Part shown: positions 17,327-29,983 of the stretch, in pieces | Layout of the letters: each line of letters begins with the position of its first letter | Position numbering within the stretch: position 1 is the first letter of the stretch | Origin: DATEDA01 sp963754305 | Lineage (GTDB): Bacteria > Pseudomonadota > Gammaproteobacteria > Burkholderiales > SG8-39 | Length of the DNA: 64,000 bases | NCBI GenBank assembly: GCA_963754305.1 | Contig: CAVWFR010000026.1 | Location: 1-64,000 of the forward strand | Direction of reading: 5' to 3' | The notes under the pieces: model-generated | Told to the model about the DNA's origin: nothing | What the model saw: only the letters and a program-made list of their open reading frames with translations | Databases searched by the model: none | Program-made: the position numbers and the translations under genes

Positions 17327-18823
17327 GTGAGCCCGTGGCCGAAACACCCGTCGGTCTACGAGATCAACACATGGCCCTGGCTCGGCGAGCAGAGCCGCAA
17401 GGCCGGGCGCGCACTGACGCTCGCATCCGTGCCCGATCGGGAATGGGATGTGATCGCGACGCTTGGTTTCGACGCGGTCTGGCTCATGGGGGTCTGGGAG
17501 CGAAGCCCCGCCGGCATCGCCATCGCGAACCGGAACGAGGGCCTGCTCGCCGATTTCCGGCGCGCGCTGCCCGACTTCCGCGAAGCGGACAACGTCGGCT
17601 CGCCGTACTGCGTGCGCCGCTACGCGGCGGACGCACATCTCGGCGGGCGCGACGGGCTCGTGAAGGCGCGGGAGGCTCTGTCCCGACGCGGCATCCGGCT
17701 GGTGCTCGACTTCGTGCCGAACCACGTCGCCCCGGACCATCCCTGGGTGCTGGAGCATCCGGAATACTTCATCCGGGGAAGCGTGGAAGACCGGGCGAGA
17801 GACCCGCCGTCGTTCGTCGAGACGGGCGGGCATGTCTTCGCCTGCGGCCGCGATCCGTACTTTCCCGCCTGGCCCGACGTGCTCCAGCTCAATGCCTTCG
17901 AGCCGAAGTTGCGCGCGGCCGTCGTCGAGACCGTGCGCGACATCGCCGGTCAATGTGACGGCATTCGTTGCGACATGGCCATGCTGGTAATGAACGACGT
18001 CTTCGAGCGCACCTGGAGCGGTCGCTTCGGCGCGAAACCGCAGACCGACTACTGGAGCGGGCTGATCCCGGCCGTCAAGGCCGCGCATCCCGACTTCAGG
18101 TTCGTCGCGGAGGCCTACTGGGATCTCGAATCGGCGCTGCAGCGCCAGGGCTTCGACTACTGCTATGACAAGCGGCTCTACGACCGGCTCGCGCACACCG
18201 ACGCCGAGGCGGTCCGGCGCCACCTCTGTGCGGACCTCGCGTACCAGGAACAGCTCGTCCGGTTCATCGAGAATCACGACGAGCCGCGCGCGGCGGCGCG
18301 CTTTTCGCCCGCGCAGGCGCGTGCCGCTGCCGTGACCGCGCTGACCCAACCCGGCGCGAAACTCGTGCACGAGGGGCAGCTTGAGGGCCGGAAGGTGCGA
18401 TTGCCGGTGTTCCTGGCTCGCCGCCCGGACGAGCCGGCGGACGCCGCGCTGGCCGAGTTCTACCGGTCGCTCCTCCGTGCTACGAGCGACGACGCGTTCC
18501 GCAACGGCGAGTGGCAGCTCTGCGAGCGCAGCGGCTGGTCGGACAACGGCAGCTTCCTGAACCTCGTCGCCTGGTGCTGGCGACAGGACGAGCGCCGGTA
18601 CCTGATCGTCGTCAACCTAGCCGACACCCAGTCCCAGGCGACCGTCCGCGTGCCGTGGGACCAACTGCGAGGCAGGAACTGGCGGATGGACGACGTGTTG
18701 AGCGGCCGGTCGTACACGCGCAGCGGCGACGACTTGCGCGGTCCGGGGATATACGTCGAACTCGGCCCCTGGGCCTGCCACTTCTTCCGGTTCGAAGCGC
18801 CCTCGAATGTGACGGATGGTTGA
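17327..18823 (+). CDS. GH13 alpha-amylase family protein
   Basis: The 498-residue cytoplasmic protein is a GH13 (beta/alpha)8-barrel enzyme. Region I is DFVPNH at 128-133; region II is GIRCDMAM with nucleophile Asp216; region III is VAEAYWD with acid/base Glu262; and region IV is FIENHDEP with Asp318. No signal peptide is seen, so it probably acts on intracellular alpha-glucans such as glycogen or oligosaccharides. The GTG start at 17327 follows the deleted glucosidase by four bases. The exact specificity (amylase, transferase or other) is not determinable. Confidence 0.88.
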   Translation: MSPWPKHPSVYEINTWPWLGEQSRKAGRALTLASVPDREWDVIATLGFDAVWLMGVWERSPAGIAIANRNEGLLADFRRALPDFREADNVGSPYCVRRYAADAHLGGRDGLVKAREALSRRGIRLVLDFVPNHVAPDHPWVLEHPEYFIRGSVEDRARDPPSFVETGGHVFACGRDPYFPAWPDVLQLNAFEPKLRAAVVETVRDIAGQCDGIRCDMAMLVMNDVFERTWSGRFGAKPQTDYWSGLIPAVKAAHPDFRFVAEAYWDLESALQRQGFDYCYDKRLYDRLAHTDAEAVRRHLCADLAYQEQLVRFIENHDEPRAAARFSPAQARAAAVTALTQPGAKLVHEGQLEGRKVRLPVFLARRPDEPADAALAEFYRSLLRATSDDAFRNGEWQLCERSGWSDNGSFLNLVAWCWRQDERRYLIVVNLADTQSQATVRVPWDQLRGRNWRMDDVLSGRSYTRSGDDLRGPGIYVELGPWACHFFRFEAPSNVTDG

Positions 18824-18894
18824 CCAATCTCGACGCCACGTTCAGTGGGTAGAGCACTTTCATCAAATTTCCCAGACAGGGAGGAGCTGACATC

Positions 18895-19725
18895 GTGAAA
18901 GCGAGGAAGAACGGCGACGGCAAGACCAAGGCGCGGAACGCAGCCCCGCAGGAGGAGCTGGCGCGCAAGGTCTACGACAAGGAGCTCGCGAAGCTGCACG
19001 TCGAGCTCGTCAAGCTGCAGGAGTGGGTCAAGCACAAGGGGCTCAAGGTCTGCATCGTCTTCGAGGGACGCGACGGCGCGGGCAAGGGCGGGACGATCAA
19101 GGCGATCACCGAGCGAGTGAGCCCACGCGTGTTCCGCGTCGTCGCGTTGCCCGCACCGACCGAGCGCGAGAAGAGCCAGATGTACGCGCAGCGCTATCTC
19201 CCGCACCTGCCGGCGGCCGGCGAGGTCGTGATCTTCGACCGCAGCTGGTACAACCGCGCCGGCGTCGAGCGGGTGATGGGGTTCTGCACTGAAGAGATGG
19301 CGCGCGAGTTCCTGAAGATGATGCCGGCTGTCGAGCGGGTCATCGTCGACTCCGGCGTCATCCTCATCAAATACTGGCTCGAGGTGAGCGAGGCGGAGCA
19401 GACCCAGCGGCTCGCCTCGCGCATCGACGACGGGCGCAAGATCTGGAAGCTCTCGCCGATGGATCTCAAGTCCTACAGCCGCTGGTACGACTACTCGCGG
19501 GCGCGCGACGAGATGTTCGCCGCGACCGACACCGAGTTCGCGCCGTGGCACGTGGCGCGGACCGACGACAAGCGGCGCGGGCGCCTCAACATCATCAGCC
19601 ACCTGCTCAAGCAGGTCCCGTACAAGGAGGCGCCGCGCGAGAAGGTGAAGCTGCCGAAGCGACAGAAGGCCGGCGGCTATCGCGAGCCGGACTATCCGTT
19701 CAAGTTCATCAAGGAACGGTATTGA
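18895..19725 (+). CDS. ppk2: Polyphosphate kinase 2 family protein
   Basis: PPK2 enzymes transfer phosphate between polyphosphate and nucleotides. The 276-residue product has Walker A FEGRDGAGKGG at about 57-66, Walker B FDRSWYNRAGVERVMGF at 114-130 and the lid region LSPMDLKSYSRWYDYSRARD. One-domain length and these motifs fit class I (NDP kinase-like) PPK2, but nucleotide preference is uncertain. The GTG start is supported by GGGAGGAG at about 18880-18886. It sits between the amylase and phosphoketolase, linking polyphosphate to carbohydrate energy metabolism. Confidence 0.92.
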   Translation: MKARKNGDGKTKARNAAPQEELARKVYDKELAKLHVELVKLQEWVKHKGLKVCIVFEGRDGAGKGGTIKAITERVSPRVFRVVALPAPTEREKSQMYAQRYLPHLPAAGEVVIFDRSWYNRAGVERVMGFCTEEMAREFLKMMPAVERVIVDSGVILIKYWLEVSEAEQTQRLASRIDDGRKIWKLSPMDLKSYSRWYDYSRARDEMFAATDTEFAPWHVARTDDKRRGRLNIISHLLKQVPYKEAPREKVKLPKRQKAGGYREPDYPFKFIKERY

Positions 19726-19836
19726 TACCGGTGGAGCGGCATGCAATCCGCGAGCCGCACCGCCGAAAGGTGAGGCTGCACGAGTCGAAAGGGTTCGAGC
19801 GCGGCGGTAGGAAGCCTTATCTGAAGGAGGTTGAGA

Positions 19837-22234
19837 ATGGCTAAGCACCAAAGTTCACACGCCTCGCCGCAGAACCCCCTCACGAGCGAGGAGCTGCGCC
19901 TGATCGATGCCTGGTGGCGCGCGTGCAACTACCTCTCCGTCGGAATGATCTATCTCAAGGACAACCCGCTGCTCAAGGAGCCCTTGAAGCCCGAGCGACG
20001 TGAAGCACCGCCTGCTCGGCCACTGGGGCGCGAGCCCGGCCCTCTCGTTCGTGTGGGCGCATCTCAATCGCGTCATCAAGCGCGACGACCTCGACGTGAT
20101 CTTCATGGCCGGTCCGGGCCACGGCGCGCCGGGCGTGCTGGGTCCCGCCTATCTCGAAGGCACTTATTCCGAGATCTACCCGGACAAGAGCGAAGACGAG
20201 GAGGGGATGCAGAAGTTCTTCAAGCAGTTCTCCTTCCCCGGCCACATCGGCTCGCACGTCACGCCGGAGACGCCGGGCTCGATCCACGAAGGCGGCGAGC
20301 TCGGCTACAGCCTCTCGCACGCCTACGGCGCGGCGTTCGACAATCCCGACCTGATCGTCGCGTGCGTCGTCGGCGACGGCGAGGCGGAGACCGGGCCGCT
20401 GGCCACCGCGTGGCATTCGAACAAGTTCATCAACCCGATCCGCGACGGCGCGGTTCTGCCGATCCTCAACCTCAACGGCTACAAGATCGCGAATCCCACG
20501 ATTCTCGCGCGCATCAGCCACGAGGAGCTGGAGGCGCTGTTCGTGGGCTATGGCTACAAGCCTTACTTCGTCGAGGGGGGCGAGCCGCGCGAGATGCACC
20601 AGAAGATGGCCGCCACGCTCGATGCGGTCGTCGGCGAGATTCGCGCCGTCCAGAAGAAGGCCCGCGACACCGGCAAGGCCGAGCGGCCGCGCTGGCCGAT
20701 GATCGTGTTGCGCACGCCCAAGGGATGGACGGGGCCGAAGGAGATCGCCGGGCACAAGGTCGAAGGCTCATGGCGCTCGCACCAGGTGCCGTTCTCGGAC
20801 GTCCGCGGCAACCCCGCCAACCTGAAGCTGCTCGAAGACTGGATGCGGAGCTACCAGCCCGAGGCGCTGTTCGACGCCGACGCCCGGTTGGCGCCGGAGC
20901 TCAAGGCGCTGGCGCCCGCGGGGCGGCGGCGCATGAGCGCCAATCCGCACGCCAACGGCGGTCTGCTGCGCAAGGACCTGAAGCTGCCGGACTTCCGCCG
21001 CTACGCGGTGGACGTGGCCGAGGCCGGCAAGGTGCTGCACGAGAACACCCGGCCCCTGGGGGAATTCCTGCGTGACGTGATGCGCAACAACATGTCGAAC
21101 TTCCGGGTCTTCGGGCCGGACGAGACCGCCTCCAACCGTCTGCAGTCGATCTACGAGGTGAGCAAGAAGACCTGGATGGCCGATCTGCTGCCGGAAGATG
21201 CGGACGGCGCGGAGTTGGCCCGCGATGGACGAGTGATGGAGATGCTCTCCGAGCACACGCTGGTCGGGTGGCTCGAAGGCTATCTGCTCTCCGGCCGTCA
21301 CGGCTTCTTCCATACGTACGAGGCGTTCGCCCACGTCGTGGATTCCATGTTCAACCAGCACGCCAAGTGGCTCGACATCTGCAAGAACCACGTCCCGTGG
21401 CGCGCCTCGGTTGCCGCGCAGAACATCCTCCTGTCGTCGACCGTGTGGCGGCAGGACCACAACGGCTTCTCGCACCAGGACCCCGGTTTCATCGACCTGG
21501 TGACCAACAAGAGCCCGAGCGTCACGCGCGTCTACCTGCCACCAGACGCCAACACCCTGCTCGCGGTGGCCGATCGGTGCCTGCGCTCGACCGACTGCAT
21601 CAACGTCATCGTCGCCGACAAGCAGAAGCACCTTCAATTCACCACCATCGACGAGGCCGTCGTGCACTGCGCGAAGGGCATCGGCATCTGGACCCGGGCA
21701 AGCAGCGACGAGGGCGCCGAGCCCGACGTGGTGATGGCCTCGTGCGGCGATGTCGCCACGCAGGAGGCGCTCGCCGCGACCGCCATCCTGCGCGAGCACC
21801 TGCCGGATCTGAAGCTGCGCTTCGTCAACGTGGTGGATCTCTTCAAGCTGCAGCCGGCCAGCGAGCACCCGCACGGCTCGACCGAGCGCGAGTTCGACAG
21901 CCTGTTCACCGTCGATAAGCCGATCATCTTCAACTTCCACGGCTACCCGTCGCTCATTCACAAGCTCGCCTACCGCTTCCGCAACCACGACAACCTGCAC
22001 GTGCGCGGCTACAAGGAGAAGGGGAACATCAACACGCCGCTCGAGCTCGCCATCATCAACCAGGTGGACCGCTTCAACCTGGTGATCGACGTCATCCACC
22101 GGGTACCGAGGTTGCAGACGAAAGCCGCGCACCTCAAGGAGCGGATGAAGAACGAGATCATCCTCAACTTGAGCTATGCGCACGAGCACGGCACCGACCG
22201 GCCCGAGATCGCGAATTGGGTCTGGCCGGGCTGA
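19837..22234 (+). CDS. xfp: Phosphoketolase, one frameshift near the N-terminus
   Basis: This TPP enzyme cleaves xylulose-5-phosphate (and often fructose-6-phosphate) to acetyl-phosphate and a shorter aldose phosphate. The start at 19837 has an excellent AAGGAGG site. The first about 53 residues, ending DNPLLKEPLKPE, lie in one frame and the rest (KHRLLGHWGASPALSF, FMAGPGHGAPG, VVGDGEAETGPLATAWHSNK, QDHNGFSHQDPGFIDLV, FNFHGYPSLIH) in another. An extra C at about 19994 explains the break, restoring the typical PEDVKHRLLGHWG. Total length would be about 798 residues, normal for the family. Nearby glgP, glgX and pgm would feed sugar phosphates to it. Confidence 0.92.
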
Positions 22235-22259
22235 GCCGAACGGGGCGTACGGGCCAGCT

Positions 22260-22397
22260 ATGCCGATCCAGGAGATCTATCTCGTCCGGCACGGCGAGAC
22301 GCTGTGCTTCCTCCTCGACACGGCGACGTTGAGCATCCTCAGCTCGTACCGCGGCATTGCAGCGGTCAAGCGATGGAACGCCGTGCTCGTGCACTAG
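22260..22397 (+). pseudogene. Histidine phosphatase reduced to its two ends by an in-frame deletion
   Basis: The 45-codon frame begins with the RHG catalytic motif of the phosphoglycerate-mutase-like superfamily (IYLVRHGET) and then jumps to the end of the same family (FLLDTATLSILSSYRG, then VKRWNAV). Normal members are about 190-200 residues, so roughly 150 are missing; the second catalytic histidine is lost. The join is near 22300-22308. The piece is still in frame from ATG to stop. Full-length members occur beside phosphoketolase genes, so this is likely the remnant of such a gene. Confidence 0.7.
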
Positions 22398-22465
22398 CGA
22401 AGTCCCGTCTTTCCGTTATCCGCGAGCACCACGCGCGCTGGCAAGCCACCCGGGGGCAAACCGAC

Positions 22466-24958
<2,493 letters not shown>

Positions 24959-25007
24959 GGCCGCATGTCCCTGGGGCATCCTGCCCTACCTCTGGTAGGC
25001 GGCGTTC

Positions 25008-27101
25008 ATGATTGAGAATCAGAAGGTGGCTGCGGTCTACGCGACTCGTCCCGGGTCCCGCTTCCCGCCGGGCGCTACCGCATCACCCGAGGGCGTCAAC
25101 TTCTGCGTCTTCAGCCGCCACGCCACGCGCGTCGAGCTCTTGCTCTACGCGGAGGCCGACAGCCGCGAGCCCTTTCAGGTCATCACGCTCGCGCCCGAGC
25201 GCAACCGCACCTTCTTCTTCTGGCACGTGTTCGTCGAGGGTTTGCCGCCGCGCACCTGCTACACCTGGCGCGTGGACGGACCGACCGATACGCAGCAAAC
25301 GGGCCGGTGCTTCAACCCGCGCAAGGAGCTCGCCGACCCCTGGGCGCGAGCGGTGAGCGATGCGTTATGGGACCGACGCCGAGCTGCCGACCCGCAGGAT
25401 GCCGGGCACGCCTCGCTGCGCGCGATCGTGACCGAGCCGACCCCGCGACCGCGCGAGCCGATCGCGCCGCGCGGTCTAGACGGTGCGATCATCTACGAGC
25501 TCCACGTCGGCGGCTTCACGCGTCATTCCTCGAGCGGCGTGACGCATCCGGGGACCTTCGCGGGCCTGATCGAAAAGATCCCCTACCTCCGCGAGCTCGG
25601 CGTGACGCACGCGGAGCTGCTGCCCGTGATGGCCTTCGATGAACAGGACGTGCCCGCACCGGTGGCCGCGCGGGGTCTCGTCAACTACTGGGGCTACAGC
25701 ACCCACAGCTTCTGGAGCCCGCACCCGCGCTACTGCATCGACCCGGCGCGCGGCGACCGCGAGTTCCGCGCACTCTCCGATGCCTTGCACGATGCGGGCA
25801 TCGGGGTCCTGCTCGACGTGGTGTTCAATCATACCGCGGAGGGCGGCGCGCACGGGCCGACGATCAACTTCAAGGGTCTCGCAAACGAGGCCGTCTACCA
25901 CCTCGATGCCGCCGACCGGCGCCGCTACCGCGACTACACCGGCTGTGGCAACACGGTCAACTGCAACCACCCTCTGGTGACCACCTTCATCGTGCACTGC
26001 CTCGAGTACTGGGTGGAGGAGATGGGCGTGGATGGCTTCCGCTTCGACCTGGCGAGCGTGTTCGCGCGCGACCAGCGCGGCGAACCGATGGCCGATCCAC
26101 CGCTGCCCTGGGCGATCGAGTCCTCGCGCAGCCTCGTGGGCGTGCCGCTGATCGCCGAGGCCTGGGACGCGGCCGGCCTTTATCACGTCGGCGCGTTCCC
26201 GGGTATGAGCTGGGCGGAATGGAACGGCCGCTATCGTGACGTGATGCGCCGCTTCGTCCGTGGCGATTCGGGACTCGTCGGCGAGGTCGCCACTCGCATC
26301 GCGGGAAGCGCCGATCTGTACGCCGACGATCGCCGTTTGCCGGGGAACAGCGTCAACTTCGTCACCTGTCACGACGGCTTCACGCTGCACGACCTGGTGA
26401 GCTACAACGGCAAGCACAACGATGCCAACGGCGAGGATAACCGCGACGGGACCGACGACAATGCCAGCTGGAATTGCGGCGCCGAGGGCGAGACGTCCGA
26501 TGCCAGGGTGATGGCGCTGCGCCTGCGGCAGGCGAAGAACCTCGTGGCAATCCTCATGCTCTCGCGTGGGGTGCCGATGCTGCTCGCGGGTGACGAGGTG
26601 CTGAAAAGCCAGGCGGGCAACAACAACGCCTGGTGCCAGGACAACGCGCTTTCCTGGTTCGATTGGAGGCTCGCCGAAAGCAACCGCGAGATGCTGCGGT
26701 TCACGCGCGAGTCGATTGCGCTGCGCCGCCGCCACGCCTGCCTCACGGCAAACCGCTTCTTCGATGGCATGCTGCTGCCCGGTCGCGGGATCCCGGACAT
26801 TGCCTGGCACGGCCCGCGCCTCGACGCGCCGGCGTGGCACGACGGGCAGGGGCGCTTCCTGAGGTTCACCATCGCCGGACTGATGGACGATGAAGAGGAC
26901 CTGCACGTGATCTTCAATATGTCGGACCAGGCGGTGGAGGCCGCCTTGCCGTCGATTCCCGGCAGGCGATGGCACGCCGCCCTCGACAGCTCGCGGGCGC
27001 CGCCGGCGGACGTTCTCGCGCCGGGCCGACAGCGGCCGCACGCTGCGGGGAATTACTCGGCCCAGGCGCGCAGCGTGATCGTGCTGGAGGCGCGGCCATG
27101 A
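25008..27101 (+). CDS. glgX: Glycogen debranching enzyme GlgX (isoamylase-type GH13)
   Basis: The 697-residue protein has an N-terminal CBM48-like domain (SPEGVNFCVFSRHATRVEL) and a GH13 barrel. Region I is VVFNHTAEG; region II is DGFRFDLASV with Asp347; region III is PLIAEAWD with Glu384; region IV is VTCHDGFTLHDLVSYN with Asp456. GlgX hydrolyses alpha-1,6 branches left by GlgP. YNGKHNDANGEDNRDG is characteristic of GlgX. The gene follows glgP at 49 bases on the same strand, as expected for a glycogen-degradation unit. Confidence 0.94.
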   Translation: MIENQKVAAVYATRPGSRFPPGATASPEGVNFCVFSRHATRVELLLYAEADSREPFQVITLAPERNRTFFFWHVFVEGLPPRTCYTWRVDGPTDTQQTGRCFNPRKELADPWARAVSDALWDRRRAADPQDAGHASLRAIVTEPTPRPREPIAPRGLDGAIIYELHVGGFTRHSSSGVTHPGTFAGLIEKIPYLRELGVTHAELLPVMAFDEQDVPAPVAARGLVNYWGYSTHSFWSPHPRYCIDPARGDREFRALSDALHDAGIGVLLDVVFNHTAEGGAHGPTINFKGLANEAVYHLDAADRRRYRDYTGCGNTVNCNHPLVTTFIVHCLEYWVEEMGVDGFRFDLASVFARDQRGEPMADPPLPWAIESSRSLVGVPLIAEAWDAAGLYHVGAFPGMSWAEWNGRYRDVMRRFVRGDSGLVGEVATRIAGSADLYADDRRLPGNSVNFVTCHDGFTLHDLVSYNGKHNDANGEDNRDGTDDNASWNCGAEGETSDARVMALRLRQAKNLVAILMLSRGVPMLLAGDEVLKSQAGNNNAWCQDNALSWFDWRLAESNREMLRFTRESIALRRRHACLTANRFFDGMLLPGRGIPDIAWHGPRLDAPAWHDGQGRFLRFTIAGLMDDEEDLHVIFNMSDQAVEAALPSIPGRRWHAALDSSRAPPADVLAPGRQRPHAAGNYSAQARSVIVLEARP

Positions 27102-27219
27102 CGATGAATTTCCGACGGACAGGGGAGCCGGCGCATCGTCCGCCTTCGATCCGGTCACACTCTCGCGCACTCTTCTTCAGCGATGGCTTGAAGGGTTTCC
27201 CGTTCTGGATGTAGGCGTC

Positions 27220-27495
27220 ATGCGACTCGATGTCACTGCCCTGGCGTTGACGGCCGGATCGTTGTGGGGCGCCGCGATGCTCATCGTCGCGTCGGCGAAC
27301 CTCATCTGGCCGGATTATGGCCAGGCGTTTCTCGCGCTCGTTGCCTCGATCTATCCGGGCTATCGCCCAGGGGCGGGCGCAGGATCCGTCCTCATCGGGA
27401 CGCTTTACGCCCTGGTGGACGGGGCAGTCGGCGGCGGCGTGTTCGCTTGGATGTACAACCTGTTCGCGCGCCGGCGCCCGGGCGGCGCGGCGTAA
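27220..27495 (+). CDS. Small membrane protein, two or three predicted helices
   Basis: The 91-residue product is mostly hydrophobic, with helices at about 7-28 (LALTAGSLWGAAMLIVASANL), 35-45 and 60-83 (VLIGTLYALVDGAVGGGVFAW), and a basic C-terminal tail (FARRRPGGAA), suggesting an inner-membrane protein with the tail in the cytoplasm. I do not recognise a characterised family, although small proteins of this look are common next to stress or storage genes. It is 118 bases after glgX and converges on the STAS-like gene. Confidence 0.65.
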   Translation: MRLDVTALALTAGSLWGAAMLIVASANLIWPDYGQAFLALVASIYPGYRPGAGAGSVLIGTLYALVDGAVGGGVFAWMYNLFARRRPGGAA

Positions 27496-27519
27496 CCAAC
27501 GGCTGTCATCGCCGTCGCG

Positions 27520-27915
27520 CTAACCGTCGCGCCGGGGCTCCCCGGCGCGGGGGCCGGCCTCGATCCAAGCGAGCGCTGCTGCGCGACCGGCGGTGTCGAA
27601 GCTGCGCACCTCGGCGCTCACGAAGTGGCTCGCGATCTTCGGCCCGGCGGCGAGCAACGTGCTGTCCGAGACCACGGCGATGCGCCGGATCCGGCGATGG
27701 TGATCGCGCACGAAGCGCAGGTGCGAGAGCAGCGCCGCGAAGTTCTCCCAGCCCGGGAACGACGGCGCGTCAACCACCAGGCCCGCGAGCTCGCCATGCT
27801 GCTCGATATACGGATCGACGGCGCCGGCGAGCGCGGTGAAGTCCTCGGCGCGGAGCGCGCCTTCGGGTTTGAGGATCAGGATTCCCCGCTCGCGCAGTAG
27901 TTCGTACTGGATCAT
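27520..27915 (-). CDS. SpoIIAA/STAS-like domain protein
   Basis: The 131-residue product matches the SpoIIAA-like (DUF3478) group: IQYELLRERGILILKPEGALRAEDF at the start, FPGWENFAALLSHLRFVRDHHRRI in the middle and a VVSDSTLL stretch before the final helix. These are small cytoplasmic single-domain proteins of unknown partner. The ATG at 27915 starts exactly where family members do; the longer frame upstream has no similarity. It is convergent with the small membrane protein and lies downstream of pgm on the same strand, with 138 bases between them. Confidence 0.82.
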   Translation of the reverse strand: MIQYELLRERGILILKPEGALRAEDFTALAGAVDPYIEQHGELAGLVVDAPSFPGWENFAALLSHLRFVRDHHRRIRRIAVVSDSTLLAAGPKIASHFVSAEVRSFDTAGRAAALAWIEAGPRAGEPRRDG

Positions 27916-28053
27916 GGCTCCGGTCTCCGCATCAGGTTGGGCTGCGCACGCGACAACCGGCGAGATCGCGCCGGCCAAGGCGGAGATTATCCGCCGGGCA
28001 CTACCCGGGCGTTGTCGCGGAGGGCCCGCGAACCGCCCGACGCCCCGCCGCGA

Positions 28054-29694
28054 CTAGCGCAGAGCAGCGTCCACGATCTGCTGCGCCTCATCCACGATCG
28101 CCCGAAGGTGCCGCTCGTCCTTGAAGCTCTCCGCGTAGATCTTGTAGATGTTCTCGGTGCCGGACGGCCGGGCGGCGAACCAGCCGTTCGTCGCCGTCAC
28201 CTTGAGGCCGCCGATCGCGGCGCCGTTGCCGGGCGCCCGGGTGAGCTTCGCTGTAATCGGCTCGCCGGCGAGCGAGGCCGCCGTCACCGCCTCCGGCGCG
28301 AGTATTCCCAGCCGCGCCTTCTGCTCGGGCGTCGCCGCAGCGTCGATGCGCGTGTAGTGGGGCGTGCCGAACTCGGCCGTGAGCTCGCGGTAGTGCTCGC
28401 CCGGATCTTTGCCGGTGCGAGCGATGATTTCGGCTGCGAGCAGGTTCATCACCGGGCCGTCCTTGTCGGTCGTCCACACGGTGCCATCGCGACGGAGGAA
28501 GCTCGCGCCGGCGCTCTCCTCGCCTCCGAAGCAGAACGAGCCGTCCAGCAGCCCCTGCGAGAACCATTTGAATCCAACCGGCACCTCGCAGAGCCGGCGA
28601 CCGAGCTGGTTCACCACCCGGTCGATCATGCTGCTGCTGACCAGCGTCTTGCCCACGGCGGCATGGCCGGGCCAGCGGGGGCGGTTGGTCAGCAGGTATC
28701 GAATGGCGACCGCGAGATAGTGGTTGGGATTCATCAGCCCGACGGAGGGCGTCACGATGCCGTGCCGGTCCGCGTCCGGATCGTTGGCGAACGCGGCGCG
28801 GTAGCGGTCCTTGAGTCCGACGAGCCGCGCCATCGCATACGGGCTGGAACAGTCCATGCGGATCTTGCCGTCGTGATCCACGGTCATGAACGAGAAGGTC
28901 GGGTCGACCTCCGGATTCACGACCGCGATGTCGAGCCCGTAGGCGCGGTTGATCGCCTCCCAGTAGTGCACCGCCGCGCCCCCGAGCGGATCGACGGCGA
29001 GGCTCAGGCCGGCGGCACGGATCGCTTCCATGTCGATGACGTTGCGCAGGTCGTCGACGTAGGGCCGGACCAGGTCCTCCTGCAGCGTGGTCGCCGCCTT
29101 CATGGCCGCTGCGAACGTGACGCGCTTCACGCCCTTGTTTCCCTCGCGCAGCAGCTGATTGGCGCGATCCTCGATCCATCGCGTCACGGCCGTGTCCGCC
29201 GGACCGCCGTCGGTCGGGTTGTACTTGATGCCGCCGTCTTCCGGCGGGTTGTGCGACGGCGTGATGACGATGCCGTCGGCGAGGTGCGACTCGCGTCCGC
29301 GGTTGTAAACGAGAACGGCGCGCGAGATGACCGGCGTGGGCGTCACGCCGTCGTCGCGCTGGATGACGGTCTGCGCGCCGTTGGCGGCAAGCACCTCGAG
29401 CGCCGTGCGCTGGGCCGGCCCGGACAGCGCATGCGTGTCCTTGCCCATGTAAAGCGCGCCGTCGGTGCCCTGGCCGCGCCGGTAGTCGCAGATCGCCTGC
29501 GTGATGGCCAGGATGTGGGCTTCCGTGAACGAGGCGCGCAGCGCCGAGCCGCGGTGCCCGCTGGTGCCGAAGCTGACCAGCTGGTTCGGGTCGCCGAGGT
29601 CGGGCTTGCGCTCGAAATACTCCCGCTCGAGCCGGGTCACGTCGACCAGCAGCGCCTTCGGGGCCGGTTTCCCGGCGAGCGGTGAGATCGCCAT
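28054..29694 (-). CDS. pgm: Phosphoglucomutase, alpha-D-glucose-specific
   Basis: The 546-residue enzyme interconverts glucose-1-phosphate and glucose-6-phosphate. SFGTSGHRGS near residue 41, the phosphoserine loop TPSHNPPEDGGIKYNP with Ser147, the metal loop ANDPDADRHG, the sugar-binding GGEESAG and the phosphate-binding RPSGTENIYKIYAES are all present. Length fits the Pgm rather than the ManB/AlgC group. It connects GlgP-derived glucose-1-phosphate to glycolysis and phosphoketolase. It is divergent from the PLD gene and has its own 5' region of 289 bases. Confidence 0.95.
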   Translation of the reverse strand: MAISPLAGKPAPKALLVDVTRLEREYFERKPDLGDPNQLVSFGTSGHRGSALRASFTEAHILAITQAICDYRRGQGTDGALYMGKDTHALSGPAQRTALEVLAANGAQTVIQRDDGVTPTPVISRAVLVYNRGRESHLADGIVITPSHNPPEDGGIKYNPTDGGPADTAVTRWIEDRANQLLREGNKGVKRVTFAAAMKAATTLQEDLVRPYVDDLRNVIDMEAIRAAGLSLAVDPLGGAAVHYWEAINRAYGLDIAVVNPEVDPTFSFMTVDHDGKIRMDCSSPYAMARLVGLKDRYRAAFANDPDADRHGIVTPSVGLMNPNHYLAVAIRYLLTNRPRWPGHAAVGKTLVSSSMIDRVVNQLGRRLCEVPVGFKWFSQGLLDGSFCFGGEESAGASFLRRDGTVWTTDKDGPVMNLLAAEIIARTGKDPGEHYRELTAEFGTPHYTRIDAAATPEQKARLGILAPEAVTAASLAGEPITAKLTRAPGNGAAIGGLKVTATNGWFAARPSGTENIYKIYAESFKDERHLRAIVDEAQQIVDAALR

Positions 29695-29983
29695 GAGTTC
29701 GATCCTGATGTTCGACGAGCGCCTTCGGCCCGCGCTTGACTCGCGTGACGAGCAGCGCCATTCGTCACCCGTGAGCGCCTGTGCGCGCCTTGCACATGCA
29801 CGCGATGTGCCCGGGACGCATTGTAGGCCGCGAAGGCGAACAGCGAACGCTACGGCTCGGAGAACTTCGCGTCGCCGGTCACCTCGTCACCTGTCAGATA
29901 CGTGCGATGCGCACCGACCGTCCTCCCGCGCTGGGTGCAGGTCGCTAGAATCGATAGTTCTCGGGCTTGAGAAGGCCGTTCGA

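Noticed and set aside
18824..18894. A TTGACC -35 box before ppk2
   Set aside because: No matching -10 hexamer at a workable distance. Co-transcription with the upstream amylase explains expression.
27098..27214. A 38-codon frame starting inside the glgX stop (ATGA overlap)
   Set aside because: Coupling to glgX is suggestive, but the sequence has no helix, motif or similarity I can name, and the next gene has its own start.
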